In this document: positions 1 through 7,900 of the stretch, one piece after another | Layout of the letters: the number at the start of each line of letters is the position of its first letter | Position numbering within the stretch: position 1 is the stretch's first letter | Source of the DNA: Methanobrevibacter sp. | GTDB lineage: Archaea; Methanobacteriota; Methanobacteria; Methanobacteriales; Methanobacteriaceae | DNA length: 64,000 bases | NCBI RefSeq assembly: GCF_015062935.1 | Contig: NZ_SUTM01000001.1 | Span: 1-64,000 of the forward strand | Direction of reading: 5' to 3' | Notes under the pieces: generated by a model | Told to the model about the DNA's origin: nothing | Databases searched by the model: none | The model's input: only the letters and a program-made list of their open reading frames with translations | Program-made: the position numbers and the translations under genes

Positions 1-42
1 GAAACAATCCGTCAGTATATTGAACGGCAACGAGAAAAATAA
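1..42 (+). CDS. tnpA: IS200/IS605 transposase TnpA, C-terminal end only (partial)
   Basis: The window opens inside a reading frame that ends at TAA 40-42 and encodes ETIRQYIERQREK. This matches the typical C-terminus of IS200-type Y1 transposases, which end in a helix of the form V-x-x-YIE-x-Q. The Y1 catalytic tyrosine and HUH motif lie outside the window. It sits 69 bases before tnpB in the same orientation, the usual tnpA-tnpB order of IS605-type elements, so the element is probably complete on the left. Only 13 residues are visible, so the call relies on their form plus context. Confidence 0.6.
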   Translation, partial: ETIRQYIERQREK

Positions 43-75
43 TATAATTAATCAATAATTTTCATTTGAAATGAT

Positions 76-108
76 TACTTTTCAAATGCTCTCTCACTTT
101 CTTTATAT
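76..108 (+). promoter_or_regulatory. tnpB promoter with the shared CAAATGCTCTC element and TATA box
   Basis: ACTTTTCAAATGCTCTCTCA (77-96) is followed directly by a TATA-like TTTATATAG (101-109). Nearly the same element occurs before hjc (40041-40060), the integrase gene (51092-51111) and, inverted, the 52524-53036 regulator. In all four places it lies immediately upstream of an AT-rich TATA region, 25-75 bases from a start codon, the place of a BRE or activator site. The repeat is seen directly; the regulatory role is inferred. Confidence 0.6.
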
Positions 109-110
109 AG

Positions 111-1466
111 GTGTTGTTTTCTAATATATTAAACATGTCAAGTCGTATTGATGAAAATAACTATCATGGGGGAGAACAAGATGTAACTGAAGCAGTCAAG
201 ATTAGATTATATCCTACAGATGAGCAGAAAAAGATAATTAATCAAAATATTGGAAATAGGGGTTTTATTTGGAATAAAATGCTTGTAAAAATCAAATATG
301 AAAATGTGAAACCCACTCAGAAAACATTAAACAATATTCTCAAAGAACTAAGAAGTGAATATCCGTTCCTTGAAAAAAGTGAATCCAGCAGCCGACAGCA
401 GGTTTACCGGGATCTTATAAAAGCATATAATAAACATAAGAAAGAAGGTGCTGGATTTCCCAAGTTCAAATCAGAAAAAAATCCCAATACCTCATTTAGA
501 ATACAAGCCAACAACAATAACATCCACTTAAATGAACGAAAAAACAGGATACAAATACCGACAATCGGTAAAATCAAATTCAAAACCAGTAAAGAACATA
601 AACAAAAAATACAGGAATCCAAAATCAACAACATAACAATCAAACACGAAAATGGCATATACATGGGAATAATAAACATAAACACAATAAATACTCCCTT
701 GAAGTACTGTTTTGAAGCCGTTGGCATTGATATGGGTATTAGAAGACCATTAACCTGCAGCAATGGTTTAAAAATCGAAGAATTTGATTTAACACGAGAA
801 GAGAAAAACGTTAAATATTATCAGCGTGAAATGAGCAAAAAACAACCGGGAAGCAAAAATTATTGTATAGCTCAAAAAAGATACTGGAAAGCATTGAACA
901 AGAAAATCAACAAGAAAAACGACCAATATCACAAAATCACACACCATATAGTAAAAAACAATCAGGTAATAGTACTAGAAACACTAAACATAAAAGGATG
1001 GTTTAAAAATAAGCATTGGGCTCCAAAATTACAACGCATATCATTATACGAGATAATAAGACAACTAAAATACAAATCAGAGCGAAACAATCGTAAAATA
1101 ATTCAAGTGGGAAGATTTTTCCCTTCAAGCCAAAAATGCAGCAACTGCGGATACCAATACTATGATTTGGAATTGGGTGAAGAAGATTGGATCTGTCCGG
1201 TATGTGGAAAACATCATGATAGGGACTTAAATGCAAGTATTAATATAAAAAATGAAGGATTAAGATTAATCCTAGAAAAAATAATAAAGACAATTTCATA
1301 TTTGGGATTGTCATGGCCTGCGGTGCGCGGGTATCGGCTCGAAAGTATTAACATTCCACTCAACAAAGAGTATGTTAAAAAATCGAGAATCCCCAACTTC
1401 TTAAAAGTTGGTGGAAGTTCAAAAAATCGACCTGTACCATTGAATAGATTCCAAATATTACAATAA
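111..1466 (+). CDS. tnpB: TnpB (IS605 OrfB) RNA-guided nuclease-type protein
   Basis: A 451-residue TnpB. It has the N-terminal beta strand EAVKIRLYPT, a RuvC-like domain with GIDMGIRRP (first Asp), VLETLNIKG (Glu) and HDRDLNASINI (last Asp), and a zinc finger CSNCGY...CPVCG between the second and third acidic motifs, all intact. TnpB proteins are programmable nucleases guided by an omega RNA made from the element's right end. The first 28 residues before TEAVKIRLYP are unusual for the family; the true start may be ATG 135 or a non-standard codon near the GGGGGAG at 169-175. The last ~15 residues are read through the hairpin that probably marks the right end, into DNA of the disrupted DUF4405 gene. 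Confidence 0.9.
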   Translation: MLFSNILNMSSRIDENNYHGGEQDVTEAVKIRLYPTDEQKKIINQNIGNRGFIWNKMLVKIKYENVKPTQKTLNNILKELRSEYPFLEKSESSSRQQVYRDLIKAYNKHKKEGAGFPKFKSEKNPNTSFRIQANNNNIHLNERKNRIQIPTIGKIKFKTSKEHKQKIQESKINNITIKHENGIYMGIININTINTPLKYCFEAVGIDMGIRRPLTCSNGLKIEEFDLTREEKNVKYYQREMSKKQPGSKNYCIAQKRYWKALNKKINKKNDQYHKITHHIVKNNQVIVLETLNIKGWFKNKHWAPKLQRISLYEIIRQLKYKSERNNRKIIQVGRFFPSSQKCSNCGYQYYDLELGEEDWICPVCGKHHDRDLNASINIKNEGLRLILEKIIKTISYLGLSWPAVRGYRLESINIPLNKEYVKKSRIPNFLKVGGSSKNRPVPLNRFQILQ

Positions 1467-1900
1467 TGATATATAAAAAATAGGTTAAGGTTTTTGGAAG
1501 TTTATTTTCAACTTTTCTAAACAGTCCATTAATATTCATACCCAGATGGATTCCCAGCAGTATTAAACATAAATAAGCAAGGATTTTGTGAAGATAAACT
1601 GTTGTTAAACTTCCAATATTCAAAAATGTCAATATCTCTTGGCTGGATAGCAAACCAAAGATCATGGTTAGGATAAAGACAATCATAAACACTACATTAA
1701 TGATTAAAAATGAACTTCTTTTTAGGTTATATTTTCCTTTTGGAATTGCTTTGATGTATTTTCCATTTAAGATTAGATGGACAATAACTAATGCAAGTAA
1801 GCATACCGACTATTTCATGTATTTGTGGGGGAAGATATACTTTTGAAAACTCAATCAGCATTAATATAAACATTAGTATGTCTATGATTATCTTTTTCAT
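1375..1900 (-). pseudogene. DUF4405 cytochrome-like membrane protein, frameshifted and disturbed at the 3' end by the IS
   Basis: Two minus-strand frames together give one DUF4405-type protein. From ATG 1900 the first frame reads MKKIIIDILMFILMLIEFSK up to HEIVGML. The match continues in another frame as LLALVIVHLILNGKYIKAI with further membrane segments, including VYLHKILAYLCLILLGIHL. The His residues in HEIVG, VHLILN, YLHK and GIHL fit the heme-ligand pattern of this family. The frame changes within about 1795-1812, so one base has been lost or gained. The C-terminal codons overlap tnpB, where the insertion element joins the gene. The start is 7 bases after the flavodoxin stop, so both were one operon. 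Sequencing error at the frameshift cannot be excluded. Confidence 0.7.
1393..1421 (+). ncRNA. Right-end hairpin of the IS605 element, probable 3' part of omega RNA
   Basis: CCAACTT (1393-1399) pairs with AAGTTGG (1405-1411) over a 5-base loop and is followed by TGGAAGTTCAA. In IS605-type elements the omega RNA overlaps the 3' end of tnpB and ends in such a hairpin; the guide is the host DNA just beyond. The guide here would start near 1421. The hairpin is seen; the exact element end and guide start are inferred. Confidence 0.45.
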
Positions 1901-1907
1901 CAAATCA

Positions 1908-2549
1908 CTAATATCCTAAACCTTTTAACCAGTCTATTGTTTGCTGTTTTCCATCGTCGCTTCTGGCGGTTTTTCCGTCTAGTGCGAGACCTTTTGTATT
2001 GACTTTTGCATTTGGCAGTTTTGTCTGTATTGACGGATATGTTCCGGCATCCCCTGATCCTTCATGGGTGTTGAATGGGATTACATTTTTTCCGTTGAAA
2101 TCATATTCTTCCATGAATGTGTACATTATCATTGGAAGGTCTCCCCACCATATCGGATAGCCTATGAATACTGTGTCGTAGCTATCAAAATTATTGATTT
2201 TATCCTGAATCTTTGGTCTTGCGTTATCGTTTTTTTCTTTTTGTGCAATATCTGTACATTCATCATATTTTTCAGGGTACTTATCTACAGGAACTATCTC
2301 AAAAGAGTCAGCTTTTAAATATTCCTTGATATATGATGCAACCATTGCGGTGTTTCCGACTTCTACATTACCGACATTGTAGTTTTCACCGGTTCTTGAA
2401 AAATAAACGACCAGTACTTTGCTGTCGGTATTGTTTTTGTTTAAAATATCGTTTGCTTGCGTTTCAGCATCAGTGATTGCAGTTACTTCACTGATTCCCA
2501 ATCCTAAAACGATCAGGATTATTGTAAATAAGATGATTTTCTGATTCAT
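1908..2549 (-). CDS. Secreted or membrane-anchored flavodoxin-like protein
   Basis: A 213-residue protein with an N-terminal hydrophobic signal or anchor (about 1-25), then a flavodoxin fold beginning KVLVVYFSRTGENY, in which SRTGEN is the FMN phosphate loop. Later motifs include DTVFIGYPIWWGDLP and FNTHEGSGDAGTYPSI, typical of the flavodoxin_4 group. It would carry electrons or a flavin on the outer face of the membrane. It is followed after 7 bases by the DUF4405 cytochrome-like pseudogene, suggesting that a flavodoxin/cytochrome redox pair has been broken. The start ATG lies near TTATCACTTG on the complementary strand (AAGTGATAAC before the ATG). Confidence 0.85.
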   Translation of the reverse strand: MNQKIILFTIILIVLGLGISEVTAITDAETQANDILNKNNTDSKVLVVYFSRTGENYNVGNVEVGNTAMVASYIKEYLKADSFEIVPVDKYPEKYDECTDIAQKEKNDNARPKIQDKINNFDSYDTVFIGYPIWWGDLPMIMYTFMEEYDFNGKNVIPFNTHEGSGDAGTYPSIQTKLPNAKVNTKGLALDGKTARSDDGKQQTIDWLKGLGY

Positions 2550-2601
2550 GTTATCACTTGATAATATGTTGATACTTACAACATTTATATGTTCTGTTTA
2601 G

Positions 2602-2796
2602 TTAGGAAATCAGAAATACTATTTCCGATTTGTTGAATCAAATGGAAAACAATTGGATGAAGTTTCTAGGATTTTTGAAGAGAACATTAAACCTTCTGTA
2701 GACACTATCTTCGAATTAAGTGAGGTTAACAAGGCTTTGGAGAAGGTTGATAAAGGTGGCTCTAAAGGTAAAACTTTAATTAAAATCGGAGAATAA
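2602..2796 (+). pseudogene. C-terminal remnant of a zinc-type alcohol dehydrogenase (MDR family)
   Basis: An open plus-strand frame from just after a stop to TAA 2794-2796 reads YFRFVESNGKQLDEVSRIF, later PSVDTIFELSEVNKALEKV and SKGKTLIKIGE. This is the C-terminal signature of NAD(P)-dependent zinc-type or quinone-oxidoreductase-like dehydrogenases (the pattern F-x-x-P-x-G-x-Q-L ... P-V-I-D-x-x-F-x-L-x-E ... A-x-E-x-V-x-x-G-x-x-x-G-K-x-V-x-K). There is no start codon with a ribosome binding site, and the catalytic and Rossmann parts are missing. It ends directly against the convergent dus gene. It is read as a decayed gene. Confidence 0.7.
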
Positions 2797-3786
2797 TTAT
2801 TTTCTATGATTTTCATAGGATGTCAAATATTCATCCAACAAATCATACAATTCCTTTTTGGTATTCATTTTAAAAATGCGAGGCTTGATTTCATAGCTTC
2901 CCGGAAGGTTTTTCAAATAGTATGCTGCATGGCTTCTCATTTCGGGAATCGCTATTTCTTCGCCTTTTAAATCAACCAGCAAATCAGCATGCTTTTTTGC
3001 CATGGCTATTTTTTCATGAGCACTGACTCTTTCAGGTTCAATTCCGTTATCGATATAGTCAATGCATTGCTTTACAATCCAGGGATTTCCTCTGATTGCC
3101 CTTCCAATCATTATTGCATCACAGCCGGTTTCATCAAGCATCCTTTTGGCATCGTAGCATGTCCAGATGTCACCATTTCCAATAACGGGTATTGAAAGTT
3201 CATCCTTAATCTGTTTAATTAATGACCAGTCTGCAGGAATGTCATATCTGTCTTCTTTGGTTCTTGGATGTACTGTAATGGCTGATGCTCCGGCATCTTC
3301 AACAATTTTTGCTATTTCAAGTGCATTGATGCTGTTTTTATCCCATCCGCTTCTGATTTTAACGGTAACTGGTATGGGCACTGAATCAACAACAGTTTCA
3401 ATTATCTCTTGAGCTTTTTCGGGATCTTTTAAAAGCGCGCTTCCTGCTCCGCTTTTAATGGCAACTTTTCTGACAGGGCATCCCATATTGATGTCGATGA
3501 TATCGGGGTTCATGTATTCATAAACGAATTGTGAAGCTATTTTAAATGATTTCGCTTCCGATCCAAAAATCTGTTGGGAAATTGGTCGTTCTTCTTCGGT
3601 CATATAAAGCATTTCTTTGGTTTTGCGGTCATGATACATGATTGCTTTATCTGAAACCATTTCTGTTTCAATAAGTCCGCAGCCCATGGATTTAACAATT
3701 CTTCTAAATGCGGAGTCACATATTCCTGCCATAGGGGCTAAAACAACTTGATTGTCTATTTTAACATTACCAATTTTCCACTTCAT
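2797..3786 (-). CDS. dus: tRNA-dihydrouridine synthase family protein (Dus)
   Basis: A 329-residue FMN-dependent TIM-barrel enzyme that reduces uridine to dihydrouridine in the tRNA D loop. Visible family motifs are VVLAPMAGICDSAFRRI near the N-terminus, the active-site DINMGCPVRKV with the conserved Cys, SGAGSALLKDP, VTVKIRSGWD, AITVHPRTKEDRY in place of the bacterial H-G-R-T-R motif, and the phosphate-binding VIGNGDI and MIGRAIRGNPW. Length is normal for the DusB-like group. It stands alone on the minus strand with its own AT-rich upstream region, and its stop abuts the dehydrogenase remnant. Confidence 0.92.
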   Translation of the reverse strand: MKWKIGNVKIDNQVVLAPMAGICDSAFRRIVKSMGCGLIETEMVSDKAIMYHDRKTKEMLYMTEEERPISQQIFGSEAKSFKIASQFVYEYMNPDIIDINMGCPVRKVAIKSGAGSALLKDPEKAQEIIETVVDSVPIPVTVKIRSGWDKNSINALEIAKIVEDAGASAITVHPRTKEDRYDIPADWSLIKQIKDELSIPVIGNGDIWTCYDAKRMLDETGCDAIMIGRAIRGNPWIVKQCIDYIDNGIEPERVSAHEKIAMAKKHADLLVDLKGEEIAIPEMRSHAAYYLKNLPGSYEIKPRIFKMNTKKELYDLLDEYLTSYENHRK

Positions 3787-3894
3787 ACTATCAACAAATT
3801 TTTACAATATTGTTATATATTATATAATTTAGTTTTTAAGTAAAATAAGTAATGGGTAAATTTTTTATTTTAAAAAAAGAAATAATGGGACTAT

Positions 3895-4743
3895 TTAACC
3901 AAATAGTCCATCAAATAATCCTTTTACAGTATCAGTGCCATTTGTATTGTTTAGAATGTCTGATACTTGTGATTCATAACTGTTTTTATCTCCTTGCGCA
4001 TTTTGAACTTGCTGAATAGCAGTTGCAAGGTTTTCAATGTCACTGTTTGTAATGTTAATGTTATTTACGACAGTGTAATTATTGATTATGTTTACAATAG
4101 TTTGGTGATCTGTTACATTGTCTTCTTTAACGGTTTCTTTAACATCATCAACTAATTTTGATACTTTTTCAGAGCTAACATTTGAATTTTGAACAACTTC
4201 TGCCTGGGTGTAAATTTCATTGTTAGCTGCTTCTTTTACGTTTTCAGGAATTTCTACATTTGTAGCTACTTCATATGAATTCATAATTCCCGCAAGCGCA
4301 GATTCTCCAGTTGCTGTCACAGGACTTGTTACATAAACATGTCCACTTGTAATTCCAGCTGATTTCAATGCAGATAAGTACATGTCCCCTGTAATTGTAG
4401 TTATTTTTGCTTTATCAACACTGACTTGGAGTTTTGCATTATCATTTAAATCAACCAGTGCAGATGAAAATATTTGATTTGATCCGTAAGTTTTTCCAGT
4501 TATTGTGCTTGCAATTTTATTCACGTCACTTGCTGTTATGACTTTTGAATTTGCATTTTTCAAATCGGCATTAGCCTGATTTTGGAAAAATGTGTCAACA
4601 GTATTTTTGTAATTTGCATTTCCATATGTAGTTTCACCATAAGTGACCACTACAGAGTCCGCTTGGCCTGAAAATCCTATAGGGATAATCATTCCAACTA
4701 ATATTATAGATAAAATAACAATACCTATTGTACTCTTACGCAT
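3895..4743 (-). CDS. Secreted DUF1002-family protein
   Basis: A 282-residue exported protein. It has a signal peptide of about 28 residues (STIGIVILSIILVGMI, then a cut near GFSGQA), followed by a region with VVTYGETTYGN, SALVDLNDNAKLQVSVD and GHVYVTSPVTATGESALAGI, the form of DUF1002 proteins. The C-terminal half is predicted helical and Asn/Val-rich. Function is unknown for the family. The gene is followed by no hairpin I could see, and a good GAGGTGATAA ribosome binding site lies before the ATG at 4743. Confidence 0.75.
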   Translation of the reverse strand: MRKSTIGIVILSIILVGMIIPIGFSGQADSVVVTYGETTYGNANYKNTVDTFFQNQANADLKNANSKVITASDVNKIASTITGKTYGSNQIFSSALVDLNDNAKLQVSVDKAKITTITGDMYLSALKSAGITSGHVYVTSPVTATGESALAGIMNSYEVATNVEIPENVKEAANNEIYTQAEVVQNSNVSSEKVSKLVDDVKETVKEDNVTDHQTIVNIINNYTVVNNINITNSDIENLATAIQQVQNAQGDKNSYESQVSDILNNTNGTDTVKGLFDGLFG

Positions 4744-4941
4744 ATTATCACCTCTTTATAATAGCAAATTTTATTTGGTGTTTTTAGTATTTAAATGTAT
4801 ATTATTTGTGGATGTATTTTTTTAAATTTTTATAAATATTGCTGAAATTCAATAATATTTATATGTTTTCAAATCAAATTTAAACTTATAGTAATTCTAT
4901 TACTATTGTTCAATTTTAATAGACTAAAAGGAGGTGAAAAT

Positions 4942-7900
4942 ACGGTAAAGTTAAATAATCGAATAGTATTTGCATTATTGATTTCTATATTGCTTCTGTT
5001 TTCTGTAGGAAGTGTTTTTGCAGGAGATAATGAAACCATATCTGAAGTAGTAAGTGCTCCAATTGATTCAGATGGAATAACGTCGCAGGATGATGTAAGC
5101 CAACTTCAGGTTTCTGATGATTCAGTTTTATCCGCAAACAATAATGTCATTAACATTGTTGATGTAAGGGATTCGTATAATGAAAATTCCAAAACATGGG
5201 ATGAAGACGGATTTACCTTAGCTGGAGCTACCGTAAAATTATATGACTCCAACCATAAGCTGATTTCAACTCATACCACTGATTCAAAGGGTAATGTTGC
5301 AATTAAAAACTTGGGTTCTGCCAAATATTATGTGGAAGTCAGTTATTCCACTTATGAGACTCAAAAGCTTGATGTCATTGATTTTACAAAAAACAGTGGT
5401 ACTGTAACCATTAGGGACATAATGTTCACTCCGGATATCTTATTGCTTGTTGACTATAACTCCCACAATGAAAAGGTAGACGTGCTGATGAACATGTCAA
5501 GAAGGGTAGCTTATATCAGTACAACCGATTTCGACAAGTCCAGATCATGGCTGGTCGAATATGCTCAGTTTATGCATATTGATATGTTTTCAGAATCCGC
5601 ATACAGTGTTCTTACAGGACAATACCTAAAAGAGCTCCTGGCAGAATCACCTGCTAATGCAAGATATAATGTAGCTTACACATTCAGTGTATTCTCAAAA
5701 CAGATCTTGAATAATACAGGTTTGCATGTTGTCGGTGCTTCTCCTGAGAACAATACTTACGATACTATTGAAAATACATATATCGGTTCTTATTTCCAGG
5801 CAAGAGACATTGCGGAATCAGATATTCTCCAAAGCAATATGAAAAATTATCTAGATTATGTTCGTTACTTAATCAATCCATCTAAATATGCAGATCCGAC
5901 ACTTGATGAGGATAACGCTCCATTGATGTCACCTGAATGCGGATTTTATCATCCTGATTTGGGAATGTATACTTTGGTTCCTGAAGGAAAATTAATCAAC
6001 AGCTGGATTCGTGAAAATCCGGGTTATACTCATAGTTCAGACGGTAGTTTGAATTGGATGACTGAAAATTATGTTGTTTGGCTGACTGAAACATTGGATC
6101 CAACAGCATTGTTTAAGAAGTTTGAAAATGATTATATTGACAAATTCCATCCGACAAAACCATTCATAGCTATCGCTTCATACTATGGTGGTGAAGAAGT
6201 GTCCGATGCATTAATCAGAGGTTATGAGGCTAATGGCAGACCTGCTTTCAATGTATTTAAAACAGGAACTCAACCGCCAATGTCTTCAATATTAAATAAA
6301 ATCAATAATCTCTCAAAAGTTGGAATATCTGCTGTAAATTCATTATGCAGCTGGTCACTTGACTATGCTAACGGTACTGCAGAACCTGATTTGACTGATA
6401 TTGATTTACATGTATTAAAAGGTATTGTGGAAATATCTGAATACAGTTATAACTCTGAATTGGGTGCACAGGTTGAATGGACTTATATGGTTACATATCC
6501 TAGTTTTGAAGGGGTATTCGGTCAGGTTGCATTGTCTTGGGTTGACAGTTTCGGTAACTCTCATGTGATTCAGGACGGTGTTGACAAGATGGTTAAGTTA
6601 AACTGCAAATGGGCTGATTTACATGACTTGAATAATTCAGATAAAAAAGTTGCAATTATGCTTTATAACTATCCGCCGGGTAAAGCTGAAATTGGTGCTT
6701 CATACTTAGATGTATTTACTAGTGCTTATGATTTACTTCTTCAATTATATGCTCAAGGTTATGACATTGGAGGTACAGTAGAGTATTCCAACTACTATAA
6801 CAACACCTATCAATTCCTTATCAATTCAGAGAATAATTATCAAATCAATGGGTCATTTACTCACTTGGTTTCATTATACAATTTGACTAGAATTATTTTC
6901 GATATGAACAATAAGGGGTCATGGGCTAGCGGTCTGCTTGAGAAATATGTTGAAGAAAATTGGGATGACTTGATGGCACATCATCAATTGATATCACTTA
7001 AGGACTTTGAATATTTAACTTCAGACATTAGGGATTCCTTGTATTACAACCTTACCGGCTATTGGGGTGACGGTTTAGGTCCTGCAATGGTCTATAAAAA
7101 CAAATATATTGTAATTCCTGGTGTTTGGTTCGGTAATGTATTTATCACTTTCCAACCTAGTAGGGGATGGGAAGAAGTCCAGGATTATCACAGTTTAGTT
7201 ATTCCTCCGCACCAACAGTATGTTTCATTCTATAAATGGATGGAAAAAACTGCTAAAATAAATGCTATTGTCAGTATGGGTACTCACGGAACATTGGAAT
7301 GGTTACCTGGTGTAAACCTTGGTGCATTTCCGGGAGATTGGACATTTGAGTTAACAGTAATTCCTACAGTATATCCTTATATTGTATCCAACCCTGGTGA
7401 GGCGATGGTTGCACGTGATAGAAGTTCTGCATTATTGATTACTCACATGACTCCTGCAATGGTTTCATCTGAGTTGTATGGTAATTATACTACTTTAAAA
7501 AATTATATCAATTACTATAAAGAACAGATGTCTCTTAACGTTACTTCCAATGCGGATGAATATAAAAGGATGATTGTAGAATTAGCTCCTGAATTAGGTT
7601 TTAGAAACTTTTCATCCAAAAACGAAACATTCCAAAACTATATAGATGATTTGCATCACTATCTGGATGACATGGAAGATGACTTCAACACTTATGGTCT
7701 TCATACTTTAGGTAAAGTGCTGGAAGGTTATGAATTGGCTGAAGAGGTTGTTACTATCGTAACTTCCCAAACAAAGATTTATGACCAGCTGGTAGAATTT
7801 TTATATCCTAAATTGAAGGGACTGAGCTTCTTTAAGGACATGCAAAAGAACTTCAAGTACACAAAAGAAGTGGATGCTATAAAAGCATTCATGATGAATT

